From: Candidatus Woesearchaeota archaeon
Lineage (GTDB): Archaea; Nanobdellota; Nanobdellia; SCGC-AAA011-G17; UBA489
NCBI GenBank assembly: GCA_018302985.1
Contig: JAGVZA010000004.1
Location: 1-64,000, forward strand
Direction of reading: 5' to 3'
DNA: 64,000 bases
Below the pieces are notes generated by a model that worked only from the letters and a program-made list of their open reading frames with translations, was not told where the DNA came from and ran no database searches. The position numbers and the translations under genes were made by a program. The first letter of the stretch is position 1. Each line of letters starts with the position of its first letter. Shown piece after piece: positions 7,884-16,621 of this stretch.

Positions 7884-8570
7884 TTAGATTTTCTCTAAGT
7901 CTATAATTCTTTTTTTATTTTTCTCAAATACTCGATTATCAATTAAACCAAAAACACCCTGTAAACCATCTTTAAACTGCTTTGAGGTAATCTCTTTTAT
8001 TACTTTTTCTAATCTTTCTTTAAAATTATATCTAGCAGCAACTTCTTTCTTTATCCAAATCGCATCTTGTATAAAACTAATTAAAAGAAATAAATCTCTA
8101 ATGTCAGTTAATCGACAACTGAGCATTTTCATCACAAATAGAGCATCACTGTTAATAATTCTTATTTTTAACTCTTCACTTATGGTTTTTCCTTTTAGAC
8201 TTCTTATGGTAGAATTATCAAATATCCACTCTGCAGATAGTTTAGCGTTTGTTTGTCTATCAACCACTTCTTCAATAAGTATATCCATACTTACTCTAAA
8301 ATTATGTTGAATCTTTTTTTCATATCTCTCAAAATTTCCATTATAGGGTATTTCATTACTATTGTTTACCTTTTGATATCCTAATTCAAGCAATGCTTCC
8401 TCAATAGACTCTAATTCTTCATGATCTTTGATCACAATGTCACAATCTACAGAGAATCTAGGAAAGGTATAAGCATTGACAGCATAGCCACCTATAACAA
8501 CAAAACTATTTTTCTTTATTTTCTTTAAAGTTTCAAATATCTCTTTTTCTCTAAGCTGCAGCTGTTCCAT
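7884..8570 (-). CDS. AbiEii-like nucleotidyltransferase (toxin candidate)
   Basis: N-terminal residues 20-50 carry the DNA polymerase-beta-type nucleotidyltransferase signature: VVIGGYAVNAYTFPR, then SVDCDIVI, i.e. GG plus D-x-D. A third acidic strand (VSMDILIEEVV) follows near residue 95-100. The helical C-terminus resembles AbiEii/MenT toxins, which modify tRNA or other nucleic acid with NTPs. It overlaps the upstream gene by 20 nt, the usual AbiE order (regulator first, transferase second). The activity and toxicity are inferred. Confidence 0.75.
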   Translation of the reverse strand: MEQLQLREKEIFETLKKIKKNSFVVIGGYAVNAYTFPRFSVDCDIVIKDHEELESIEEALLELGYQKVNNSNEIPYNGNFERYEKKIQHNFRVSMDILIEEVVDRQTNAKLSAEWIFDNSTIRSLKGKTISEELKIRIINSDALFVMKMLSCRLTDIRDLFLLISFIQDAIWIKKEVAARYNFKERLEKVIKEITSKQFKDGLQGVFGLIDNRVFEKNKKRIIDLEKI

Positions 8571-9153
8571 ATTTTTTCCTCATATAGTTATAGGGATATG
8601 TATAAAAGCTATTCCCCCTTGCGATCTTCTCAGTTTCTTTTCTTGTTTCAACATATATACCTTCTTTTTCTTCACTGATTATTGCTTGGACTGGAATCAA
8701 GATAACAAATTCTCCAATTGTTGCTCCAGTATTTACATAATTAGGTATTTTATATTTATTGAAAAATCCTTTCCAATATTTCATGTCTTTTTTCAAAATT
8801 TTAATATAATAAGGAGATTTTTCTCTTCCTCTTTGCATATAAACATAATCTGACCAAATCTCTACTGCTGATAACCCTGTAAAAGCATACAATTTAGTAG
8901 CTTTTTTTATGATGTTTTGGACTTTGAACTCTAATAATCCCTTTATAATTATTTCAGGAGTTATACATTGATAGGTGTTATGAGTTACTTTTTTTATCCA
9001 GCCATTGTTTACCAATACAGAGAATATTTTTTTCTTCATACTTTCTCCGACTATCCAATCTAAATCTGCCTGTGTAAATGCTTCTTTTATGCCGTGTCTT
9101 GTGAAAAACAAAGCATATGCACGCAACCCATAGTTTGGAATCTCGTTATACAT
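8551..9153 (-). CDS. AbiEi-like wHTH antitoxin / regulator
   Basis: 200 residues. The N-terminal about 75 residues look like a winged helix (FTQADLDWIVGESMKKKIFSVLV, cited only in part: FTQADLDWIVG, then NNGWIKKVTHNTYQC). The rest (AFTGLSAVEIWSDYVYMQRG) follows the AbiEi_4-like layout, in which the C-terminal domain neutralises the toxin. First gene of a two-gene overlapping operon. A perfect 7-bp inverted repeat directly at its start supports autoregulation. Assignment rests on architecture and context rather than strong motifs. Confidence 0.65.
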   Translation of the reverse strand: MYNEIPNYGLRAYALFFTRHGIKEAFTQADLDWIVGESMKKKIFSVLVNNGWIKKVTHNTYQCITPEIIIKGLLEFKVQNIIKKATKLYAFTGLSAVEIWSDYVYMQRGREKSPYYIKILKKDMKYWKGFFNKYKIPNYVNTGATIGEFVILIPVQAIISEEKEGIYVETRKETEKIARGNSFYTYPYNYMRKKYGTAAA

Positions 9154-9173
9154 AGTTACCTATTGAGTAACTA
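9153..9173. promoter_or_regulatory. Inverted repeat TAGTTAC-N7-GTAACTA at the AbiE-like promoter
   Basis: The arms are at 9153-9159 and 9167-9173 with a 7-nt spacer. The minus-strand TATA (CTTTAAATAG, about 9177-9186) lies just upstream, so the repeat covers the predicted transcription start and the ATG. AbiEi proteins are known to repress their own operon by binding inverted repeats. Confidence 0.6.
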
Positions 9174-9244
9174 ACTATTTAAAGCTTTCTTTTGCTAGTT
9201 CTTACTAGAGCTCACATTTTTTAGAATTCTTTTGCTGTTCTGTC

Positions 9245-9604
9245 TTAAAAAAAGCTTTTTCCTTCTGGTGCTTCATTTCTAGTCATTGATCGCTGATAGT
9301 CTGGGTCATAAATCTTTACGATCTCAAATGATCCACTGGTTTTTCCAGCACTTATAGTTTGCCGCAGTATATGCACATGACCCCAATATAACCAGTCTCC
9401 TTTAGGTCCTTCTTCCACTAGGAACACGCGAGTTGGATATCTATGATACAACCTTTCTCCAGTATTCCAAAAATTAAATGTTCTGCCTACAAATCTTTGT
9501 GATTCTGCAGGTGTTTTTAGATGATCTTCCAAATTAAGTCCTTCAGGAAATCCTCTTGCTTTAGAAATTTTTAAGGTGTCATTTATTTCGATGTTGCTTC
9601 CCAT
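9245..9604 (-). CDS. Unknown small soluble protein
   Basis: 119 residues, beta-rich, Trp/Tyr-containing core (RTFNFWNTGERLYHRYPTR, GDWLYWGHVHILRQT). No signal peptide or membrane segment. I do not recognise the family; the compact beta layout is reminiscent of small RNA- or ligand-binding barrels, which is only a guess. It is preceded by a 100-nt gap shared with the divergent gene at 9706. Confidence 0.55.
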   Translation of the reverse strand: MGSNIEINDTLKISKARGFPEGLNLEDHLKTPAESQRFVGRTFNFWNTGERLYHRYPTRVFLVEEGPKGDWLYWGHVHILRQTISAGKTSGSFEIVKIYDPDYQRSMTRNEAPEGKSFF

Positions 9605-9705
9605 AGGCTTACTCTTTTTTCTTTCCTTTAATAATCTTCTTTATTCTAAGAGAGTAGTTACTTTTCCTGAGTAAACTTTATTAAGGATATTCACAGCGAT
9701 AAACT

Positions 9706-10275
9706 ATGACTTCCTCAACAGAAACCTTATCTGAAGCTAGCATTACTAAAGCAGTAAATAGAACCATAAATAAAAGACTTTTAACAGGTCTTTCTCTTAT
9801 GCTAACTGGAGCTGCTGTTACAATAGGTTTTGGTTTGGCTTCACAACGAGATAATCCTTATGCACAGATCCCAGAAGTACAGACTTATCAATGGGTTCGA
9901 AACTCTTTAGCAGATATTAGTCGATCACAATTTTCTGCACATTCTTATTCACTTCCAGATCCTCCACATCAAGATCAATCTTTAAGCAGCTTAGTTCAAG
10001 ATCATAATACTCAAATCTCTCAAGGCGAAGTTAAGCTCTCAACTAGTTTGTCTACTACTGCTGGCTTACTTGAACAACAATTAACTACCTTACAAGAAAA
10101 AGAACCAGTTATTAGCTATAATGCTTTTCAACATGAAAGTCAAGCTTTAGCTCTTCATGGTTTTTGGGGCATTGCTGGAGTAATAGGTGGTTTGCTCTAT
10201 CTTATGCCTGTCTTTAATCTCACTCATAGGGAAAGAGTACGCTTGAATGTTATTGAATCTTTGAGCCCTGCATAA
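9706..10275 (+). CDS. Two-TM protein with extracytoplasmic helical region (paralogue 1)
   Basis: One TM helix near residues 25-45 (LLTGLSLMLTGAAVTIGFGL) and one near 150-172 (GFWGIAGVIGGLLYLMPVF) flank about 100 polar residues predicted helical. No family recognised. The gene at 10364 has the same layout and size, so these look like a tandem pair. Both promoters carry GAGTAGTTACT about 10-40 nt before their TATA boxes. Start supported by TATA AACTTTATTAAG about 25 nt upstream of the ATG. Confidence 0.6.
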   Translation: MTSSTETLSEASITKAVNRTINKRLLTGLSLMLTGAAVTIGFGLASQRDNPYAQIPEVQTYQWVRNSLADISRSQFSAHSYSLPDPPHQDQSLSSLVQDHNTQISQGEVKLSTSLSTTAGLLEQQLTTLQEKEPVISYNAFQHESQALALHGFWGIAGVIGGLLYLMPVFNLTHRERVRLNVIESLSPA

Positions 10276-10363
10276 TTTTTTCTCTTGATTTTTAATACTG
10301 TATTCTCTTAAGAGTAGTTACTAACAGCAAGATTTATATATCCCTCATCTTCTTTGTTTTTCT

Positions 10364-10918
10364 ATGACTGAACAAACTAAATCTCTTTGGGAAAGAGAAT
10401 CTGCAATTAGAGAAGTATATCATAAACACTATATGCGTCGTACTAAAAGATGGATAATTGCTTCAGTTCTTGCTTTGGGTGCTGCAGTAACTTCAAAAGT
10501 TACTAATCAAAACTTCTATGTTGATCGCCCAGCAGTTTTAGCTTATACAGAAACTAATAGGCATCTCTCTTATCTTAAGAATTATCAACAAAATACACAA
10601 TCTATTTCACAATCTATTCCCTCTCTCGACCAACTCTTACCTGAAAATGCTCCATTTTATACTTCCTTAGAGACTTATGTTGCCTCTCTTGAACAAACTG
10701 CAGCGAAACTCCAGCAACATCCTGATGTTGTTCAGTATCATAATCAAGCTTCTCAGAATATATTTAATAATTATTTTATTGGTGGAGCTGCTCTGGGTCT
10801 TTGTTTAGTTGCATTTGCTAGAGTACTTCAGCTTAGCCGTCAAAAAAGGAACTCCATACAAATAGAACTTGCTACTCTTCGTGCTTCTGAACCTTCTGAT
10901 CCAGTACTCTTCGCCTAA
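10364..10918 (+). CDS. Two-TM protein with extracytoplasmic helical region (paralogue 2)
   Basis: A basic N-terminus, TM helix at about 30-45 (WIIASVLALGAAVTS), about 95 polar residues and a second TM at about 137-157 (YFIGGAALGLCLVAFARVL). Same topology as the preceding gene. TATA GATTTATATAT is centred 27-28 nt before the ATG, so the mRNA should be leaderless. The 3' end overlaps the convergent permease by 4 nt. Function unknown. Confidence 0.6.
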   Translation: MTEQTKSLWERESAIREVYHKHYMRRTKRWIIASVLALGAAVTSKVTNQNFYVDRPAVLAYTETNRHLSYLKNYQQNTQSISQSIPSLDQLLPENAPFYTSLETYVASLEQTAAKLQQHPDVVQYHNQASQNIFNNYFIGGAALGLCLVAFARVLQLSRQKRNSIQIELATLRASEPSDPVLFA

Positions 10919-12189
10919 ATAAATACTTGAATAATATTTTGAATACTAAAATAGAGCAACACTGCAGAAGTTATTATTCCCAGCACAGGAATTACAGGTA
11001 TACGAGCAATAGTTCCAGAAACTTGGAATATTCTTTTCATATTTGGCTCTTTGAAGCGCAAAACAATGACTGCTAAGTTAATCATGATAAATGTGATAAA
11101 CAAAGTAGCTGTGGCAATGTTAGCAACTAAATTGAGATCTTTGACAAATACAAAGACTATAGTCAACAACAATAATAACTCTATAGCTCGATAAGGAGTA
11201 CTGGTTTTAGGATCTATTTGCGCTAAGAATTTAGGCAATGCTTTTTCTCCTGCAATACCATAAACAAAACGAGATGCAGTTACGATTTCCATCAATGCTG
11301 TGCCTGCTGTAGAAATCAAAGCGATTAATGCTAACAAAATAAATGCTCCTTTTCCCCATAAAGTTTCTGCAACTAATGCCATGGGTGCTTCAGATGCTCC
11401 AAGCTGCTGCCAAGGAACAATGGCTACGACTGCTAGCGCGACTAAAATATAGATCACTGAAGAAATTACCACGGATAAAATCATAGCTCTTGGAATTGTT
11501 TTCTTTGGATTTTTTGTTTCCTCTGTCAGACGAGCAACATTTTCAAAACCCATGTAAGCAAAAAACATTAACGCTGATGCACTTAAGACTCCTGACAAAC
11601 CATAAGGCATTTCCAGCAGATTTATTTTTGTAATATTCTTGAACCCTGCCGCTATAATCATGAGGAGACCACCAACACCAACAATAGTTAAGACAGTATT
11701 TACAGAACAGGATTGTCTGAGACCACAATAATCTATAGAAGCAATACCAATGACTAAAATAATCGCTGTCATTACAATAGGGATATTAGTAAGACTATGG
11801 AGATACTGCGCAAAACTTAAGGAGACTGTCGCGATGGCAACTACTGCTGTAATAATCAACATGCAACCAATAATTAAAGCAATTCTTTTTCCGAAGGCAT
11901 GCTTGGCATAATCATATTCTTCTGCATCTCTTGGAAACATAGAAGCTAATTCTCCATAACTTAATCCCGTGAAGATAGCAATACAAGCGCCAATGACGAA
12001 TGCCAGCCATAGAGCATTACCAGCAGTTTGTGTTCCAATGCCTATTAATGCGTAAATACCTGCACCGATAATGATTCCTACACCAGAGATAGTTGTTTGC
12101 CCAAGATTGAGATTTCTATGCAGACAAGGCTTATGAGGAGGACATGCTTTATGCTGAAGAAATTGATGACTCTTTTCACGACGTAGCAC
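10915..12189 (-). CDS. APC superfamily amino acid permease
   Basis: 424 residues with about twelve TM segments. The first repeat holds the APC ligand motif GIIIGAGIYALIGIGTQTAG, and SALMFFAYMGFENVARLTEE is the conserved TM6 region with FAYxGFE. It imports amino acids or polyamines, probably by proton exchange. Start is GTG with a good Shine-Dalgarno (AAGGGGTG, 6 nt spacer). The 20-residue His/Cys-rich N-terminus (HQFLQHKACPPHKPCLH) is unusual for the family and could bind metal. Confidence 0.9.
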   Translation of the reverse strand: MLRREKSHQFLQHKACPPHKPCLHRNLNLGQTTISGVGIIIGAGIYALIGIGTQTAGNALWLAFVIGACIAIFTGLSYGELASMFPRDAEEYDYAKHAFGKRIALIIGCMLIITAVVAIATVSLSFAQYLHSLTNIPIVMTAIILVIGIASIDYCGLRQSCSVNTVLTIVGVGGLLMIIAAGFKNITKINLLEMPYGLSGVLSASALMFFAYMGFENVARLTEETKNPKKTIPRAMILSVVISSVIYILVALAVVAIVPWQQLGASEAPMALVAETLWGKGAFILLALIALISTAGTALMEIVTASRFVYGIAGEKALPKFLAQIDPKTSTPYRAIELLLLLTIVFVFVKDLNLVANIATATLFITFIMINLAVIVLRFKEPNMKRIFQVSGTIARIPVIPVLGIITSAVLLYFSIQNIIQVFI

Positions 12190-12243
12190 TGTTTACACCC
12201 CTTGAAAAGAAGCTTGATTTTTGCAATTAATAAAGATATTGCT

Positions 12244-13263
12244 TTATGCGACGAACGCTACAGCACTAGTCACCATACCAGAACCAATGCAAGCCATAAT
12301 AACGCGAGAACCTTCTTTGATTTTTCCTTGTTCATATGCTTCTGACAATGCAACAGCTGCAGATGCCGAAGACATGTTTCCATATCTGTCTATATTTCTG
12401 AAAACTTGTTGATCTTTTAACCGTAATCTTTTTTGTACGCCTTCAAGAATACGAATATTTGCTTGATGGAAAATTCCCATATCCAACAATCCTTCATCAT
12501 CCCATTTTCCACCAGAAGGTGTACGCAATGTGCTTAATCCTTCACGACATATCTCTGTTAATTCTCGAGTTGCCTCTTTCAACACTTGATTTCCGCAAGG
12601 CATACGCAACTTTCCTTGATCATCTCGATAGATCCAATCTTTGCGACCTTCATGAGGATTTGATTTTCCTTTTGCCCACATGATTCCGCGATGAGGATCT
12701 TCTTCTCTTTGTAAAATAACTGCACCTGCACCATCACCAAACAATGGACTGTTTTTATCTTTGTAATCAACCATCTTAGAGAGTCTTTCTACACCAACTA
12801 CTGCAACTGGACCAAGTTGATATTTTCCCATTAGTGCATCTGCAATAGCCATAGCTGTAGTATATCCAGCACAGGCGGCTCCAACATCAAAAGCATATCC
12901 CACATTATTCGCTCCTATCATTTCTTGCACTTGACAAGCTACAGATGGAAATTGTCGAGGATTTTCTTGAGTTACTGTAGCAACAATAACTGCTTCTAGA
13001 TCATTGGGTGTTAGTTTTGCATTTTCTAAAGCCATGGTCAGAGCATTTTTCGCCATGTGATGCACTTCTTCTCCTGGAGCAGCACAACGTCTTTCTTTAA
13101 TACCCATCATTTGCTGAATCCATTCGTCGGTTGTTTCTACAGGATTTTCAAGATCATATCCTTGCGGAGTCCACTCATAGAACGGATTTTTATCTACGAA
13201 GAATTGATTTGTTAGAACTTTTGCTGGAAGATAGTGTCCTGCACCTAAAATGATATTTCCCAT
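12244..13263 (-). CDS. Beta-ketoacyl-ACP synthase III (FabH-like thiolase fold)
   Basis: 339 residues of thiolase fold with all three FabH catalytic elements: Cys in GAACAGYTTAM, His in GIFHQANIRI and Asn in RYGNMSSAS. FabH condenses acyl-CoA with malonyl-ACP to begin fatty acid synthesis. Archaea mostly lack this pathway, and their HMG-CoA synthase is a relative with a different Glu/Cys/His arrangement. The HQAN and YGNxS motifs argue for FabH. No FabF, FabG or ACP gene appears nearby, so it may have another condensing role. Confidence 0.85.
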   Translation of the reverse strand: MGNIILGAGHYLPAKVLTNQFFVDKNPFYEWTPQGYDLENPVETTDEWIQQMMGIKERRCAAPGEEVHHMAKNALTMALENAKLTPNDLEAVIVATVTQENPRQFPSVACQVQEMIGANNVGYAFDVGAACAGYTTAMAIADALMGKYQLGPVAVVGVERLSKMVDYKDKNSPLFGDGAGAVILQREEDPHRGIMWAKGKSNPHEGRKDWIYRDDQGKLRMPCGNQVLKEATRELTEICREGLSTLRTPSGGKWDDEGLLDMGIFHQANIRILEGVQKRLRLKDQQVFRNIDRYGNMSSASAAVALSEAYEQGKIKEGSRVIMACIGSGMVTSAVAFVA

Positions 13264-13346
13264 GTCTTTTTGCTTGTTTAAACCCTATTTAACTATTTCT
13301 CTTGAGCAGAGGTTCTTACCGAGAAATGACAAAAAGGTTGATTTTT

Positions 13347-14090
13347 TTAAGGATTTTGTTCAATATCATCTCTATACACAAATTCTATAAGTTCGATGCC
13401 TAATCGCGTAATAAAATATCTTTTATGACCATCCATTGCTGGAGCACTGTCCAGAAAACCGATCACATCTAAATCTTTTTCAAAACTAGGGTAATATTCA
13501 GACACTTGATCTTTAAGTCTCGTTTTATTTGTATCATAATCAGCTCTTACAGAATGAAGAGCAATAACATCATAATCAGCCCCTATAGAATGAGGAGTAA
13601 TATACTTATTGTCCTTATACCATTTGAGAATTTCAAAATGTCCAATATCTAATGATTCTAACTTATTCAAGATATACACGATAGAAATTTTTTGTCTTGG
13701 ACATGTTATCGAATTTAACAAGACATTTCTAAATAATTTCAATTTTTCTTCTGTATGCTCAAAACGTACTAACTCAAGGATTTTTTTAAAGATACAGTAA
13801 AATTCAAAGGACTCCAAAAATTTCTTGTCCATTGATTCTTCTTTTAAATCTTCAAGTTGTTTAGATAAATCTTCCAGAAATCTTAATATTTGTCTTACTT
13901 CTTCTTTATCTTTATTTGAAAACAAAAGATTTTCTAGAGCAGGCACCGCACTTACTATTGCTCTTATTTTTGTTTCAGTGTTACTTATGTTTTTAGGTAC
14001 ATCCTTTAATAATCTAAAAAAATCTTGAAGATTATACACTTCTTTTATAGGAACTATATTTTTTTGAGCCATGTTGTTGGTTGTTTTCAA
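13347..14090 (-). CDS. Unknown helical protein, first half coiled coil
   Basis: 247 residues, mostly helical, with a heptad-like stretch around residues 65-95. The C-terminal 60 residues resemble a small winged helix (YFITRLGIELIEFVYRD). Residues about 165-190 contain a 12-residue duplication, HSIGADYDVIAL then HSVRADYDTNKT, matching a 36-nt tandem repeat. The start overlaps the upstream membrane gene by 4 nt. No family recognised; the pair looks like an accessory cassette. Confidence 0.6.
   Translation of the reverse strand: MKTTNNMAQKNIVPIKEVYNLQDFFRLLKDVPKNISNTETKIRAIVSAVPALENLLFSNKDKEEVRQILRFLEDLSKQLEDLKEESMDKKFLESFEFYCIFKKILELVRFEHTEEKLKLFRNVLLNSITCPRQKISIVYILNKLESLDIGHFEILKWYKDNKYITPHSIGADYDVIALHSVRADYDTNKTRLKDQVSEYYPSFEKDLDVIGFLDSAPAMDGHKRYFITRLGIELIEFVYRDDIEQNP
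13532..13603. repeat. 36-nt tandem duplication inside a coding region
   Basis: Two copies of ATCATAATCAGC...AGAATGA.GAG.AATA lie 36 nt apart (from 13533 and 13569), differing at a handful of positions. They preserve the reading frame and add 12 residues, so the duplication is not recent. Confidence 0.7.
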
Positions 14091-15163
14091 TTTTCAATGG
14101 ACATAGTTCTATTTATAGTTACACTATCAGTTATTAAATGGAATATAATCACACAGGGGAAATTTTTAGGAGATTGATCCAAATCACTTGTATAGAAGTT
14201 ACTAGCTTCTTGCCTGACTTCCCCAGACTTTAAGATAATGGGTGGTTTGTTATATTCTATATCATACCAACCCCTAGTAAGCCTAGAGTCTAAAACGCCA
14301 TCGTTACAAAGAGCTGAAGATGCTATTTCATTTACTTTGAGAGTTGTTTGACCAAAATTGCCTATATTAAAAAATATAGCCGTATTTTTCATTAACTTTG
14401 TACGATTTACCTTTATGGTTTCTCTTTCGAAATAAGCAACACCATTATCAAGATTAATCGAGAAATATACTCCTTCAGTTGTTTGAGCCTCAATAAGCTT
14501 TTCTGAATTAATAATTTCTTTTTCATGTAAATCTATTTCTTTTTGTTGTATTGTAGAAGTAAATTGAAGGTTGTCGTAAGTTATTTTTGCAATAAATATT
14601 GTTGCAATTGCCATTATGATGGTCGCAATAGTCATCCACTTGTTTGTTTTATTTTGCTCTATTTGTAAATTGTCTCTTTTTATGTTGTCTACTTTATTCT
14701 CTAATTCTCTTATTCTGTTAGAAAAGTTGCTAAATTTTTTATATTTTTTTTCACGAGCTGCGTATAATATAGGGGGTATTGAGCCTGCATGTGATTGTCC
14801 TTCTCTTTTTAAATACTCATTGATATCAACTCCATATTTCTTAATTACTTCATTTTCCATACTTTCATCCTTATAGAATAAATCTCTGTAAAAATCAAGG
14901 AGTTTTTGATAATCAATATTAAAGTCGTTATCTTTTTTCTCTGATTTCTCTTGTTCGGTTTGTGGGAGTAGCTCTTTGTTTCTATGGAATAAAAATGCTA
15001 AAAGCACACCGCCTACAATAAACCAAAAAAGACCAAATATAAATAAACTCCAGTTATTTATTTGTCCATCTTTCATTGATAAAACGACAACTATAGCGGT
15101 ATAAATTCCAGAAAAATAACTAATAATATAATCCTTAAGCCATGACAAATTGAGTTTTTTCAT
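14087..15163 (-). CDS. Three-TM membrane protein with coiled coil, cassette partner
   Basis: 358 residues. Two N-terminal TM helices (about 13-30 and 38-60), a charged cytoplasmic region with a coiled coil (about 145-175, NRIRELENKVDNIKRDN), a third TM (WMTIATIIMAIATIFIAKI, about 178-196), then a beta-rich domain of about 150 residues. No known family. Directly downstream of tRNA-Glu on the same strand and 4-nt overlapping with the next gene, so the two form one unit. A membrane sensor plus soluble partner is a common accessory or defence layout, but that is inference. Confidence 0.6.
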   Translation of the reverse strand: MKKLNLSWLKDYIISYFSGIYTAIVVVLSMKDGQINNWSLFIFGLFWFIVGGVLLAFLFHRNKELLPQTEQEKSEKKDNDFNIDYQKLLDFYRDLFYKDESMENEVIKKYGVDINEYLKREGQSHAGSIPPILYAAREKKYKKFSNFSNRIRELENKVDNIKRDNLQIEQNKTNKWMTIATIIMAIATIFIAKITYDNLQFTSTIQQKEIDLHEKEIINSEKLIEAQTTEGVYFSINLDNGVAYFERETIKVNRTKLMKNTAIFFNIGNFGQTTLKVNEIASSALCNDGVLDSRLTRGWYDIEYNKPPIILKSGEVRQEASNFYTSDLDQSPKNFPCVIIFHLITDSVTINRTMSIEN

Positions 15164-15190
15164 TCATATCCTCGTGAAATATGAGCGGGA

Positions 15191-15263
15191 CGCTCTCACC
15201 GGGATTTGAACCCGGGTTTAAGGCTCGAAAAGCCTTCGTCCTTGACCACTAGACGATGAGAGC
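15191..15263 (-). tRNA. tRNA-Glu (anticodon UUC)
   Basis: All arms fold: acceptor GCTCTCA/TGAGAGC, D-stem GTCT/GGAC, anticodon stem AAGGC/GCCTT with loop TTTTCGA, T-stem CCGGG/CCCGG with TTCAAAT. Discriminator G, no encoded CCA, no intron. The minus-strand TATA CTTTATAAATC is centred about 29 nt before the mature 5' end, and the preceding bases are TTCTCTAA, the same as at the tRNA-Ile gene. A 5' leader would therefore be very short or absent. Confidence 0.95.
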
Positions 15264-15375
15264 TTAGAGAAAACAACCTCGAAGATGATTTATAAAGTTA
15301 ACTCCATTCTGTTTATCTTCACTACTGCTCTTGAATAAGAAACTTATATAAAGAAACCTTTTCCAATTTACTTTT

Positions 15376-16599
15376 ATGACTGATTTACAAGCACCGACTC
15401 CTGAAACTTCGGGTGATACTCTCTCTTCTTTATCTGTAGAAAGAGGCAGATGCTTAGTTGATCATGAGATTGAAGATTTGATTAGACAAGGCCATATCTT
15501 GTTTCCTTCTGGAATTACTCACTCTCCCAAAGATATTCAACCTGCTTCCTTTCAACCTACTTTAAGTGGAGAAGCCTATGTCATTGATACGGAGACGAGC
15601 GGCTCTCTTCGCCCACATCGTGATTTTACTCTTGAACAAATGGTTTTACAACTTCCTCGCTATAGAAAAAGACAAATAGATGTTAGCAGTGGCGCAGAAT
15701 TAAAAAAAGGACATACTTATTTAGTGCGTCTTCAAGAACGATTTGATCTTGATCCTAACATTCGCGTTAAATGTTCTCCTCGTAGCAGTACTGGCAGAAT
15801 TTTTTTAAGAACCCGTTTGTTGGCAGACTACAGCGATTGTTTTGATGAAGTAAAATATGCACCCCAAAGTAAAGGTAAATATTTGGGACTTTGGCTTTTG
15901 GTGCAACCTCTTGCTTTTGATACTATAGTCAGAGCTGGACAATCTTTAACACAAGCACGATTTTTTACTGGTTATGATTCACTTCTCACTGAATCTGAAC
16001 TTAAGGCACTTGATCAACAAAAACCTTTATTGCTTATGCCTCCTCTTCAAGCAGAAATTAAAGACTCTGATACTCGGGATGGTTTACAGATCAATCTTGA
16101 TCTTGAAGGATTCCATACTAAAAAATTAGTTGGTCTCCGCACTCGCCATACTACAAACACAGTTGATCTACAGCATGTTGGAGTGTATGATCCTCATGAA
16201 TTTTATGAACCTGTTTTTGTTCAAGATCAAGGAGATACTTTAGTTATTCCGCCTGGCCAATGTTACTTACTTTACTCTAGAGAAATTGTTCGCATACCTC
16301 CTACTCATAGTGCAGAACTACAAGGAAGAACTCACATCTCTTTAGATGGTGATTTACACTTGGCTGGATTTTTTGATCCTGGCTTTGAAGCACATGCTGT
16401 GTTTGAAGTACGATCGAATGAACAAGGTTCTATAACTCTTCATCATGGCATGCCTATGTCTCGCTTCCACTTTTTCCGCAATACTATTCCTAAACATCCC
16501 TATGGCAGCGGAACTTTGGGATCTCATTTCCAGGGACAAGTTGGACCGCAACCACCTAAATGTTTTAAACCCCTAAAATACGAATACGTCAGACCTTAA
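15376..16599 (+). CDS. dcd: dCTP deaminase family protein, tandem Dcd/dUTPase fold
   Basis: 407 residues with two trimeric dUTPase-like domains. Domain 1 (about 20-215) has VKCSPRSSTGRIFL, the conserved S-R-S-S-x-G-R segment. Domain 2 (about 220-400) has PPTHSAELQGRTHISL and AGFFDPGFEAHAVFEV. This is the long Dcd form known from alphaproteobacteria (PF06559), which makes dUTP from dCTP. It would feed the ThyX-like and Tmk steps encoded at 27-29.5 kb. TATA CTTATATAAAG is centred 28 nt before the ATG; leaderless. Confidence 0.85.
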   Translation: MTDLQAPTPETSGDTLSSLSVERGRCLVDHEIEDLIRQGHILFPSGITHSPKDIQPASFQPTLSGEAYVIDTETSGSLRPHRDFTLEQMVLQLPRYRKRQIDVSSGAELKKGHTYLVRLQERFDLDPNIRVKCSPRSSTGRIFLRTRLLADYSDCFDEVKYAPQSKGKYLGLWLLVQPLAFDTIVRAGQSLTQARFFTGYDSLLTESELKALDQQKPLLLMPPLQAEIKDSDTRDGLQINLDLEGFHTKKLVGLRTRHTTNTVDLQHVGVYDPHEFYEPVFVQDQGDTLVIPPGQCYLLYSREIVRIPPTHSAELQGRTHISLDGDLHLAGFFDPGFEAHAVFEVRSNEQGSITLHHGMPMSRFHFFRNTIPKHPYGSGTLGSHFQGQVGPQPPKCFKPLKYEYVRP

Positions 16600-16621
16600 T
16601 TTATTTATTTTAAACAAGCAT

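Noticed and set aside
15163-15263. Attachment-site duplication of the tRNA-Glu 3' end
   Set aside because: No second copy of the tRNA 3' sequence found flanking the 13.3-15.2 kb cassette.
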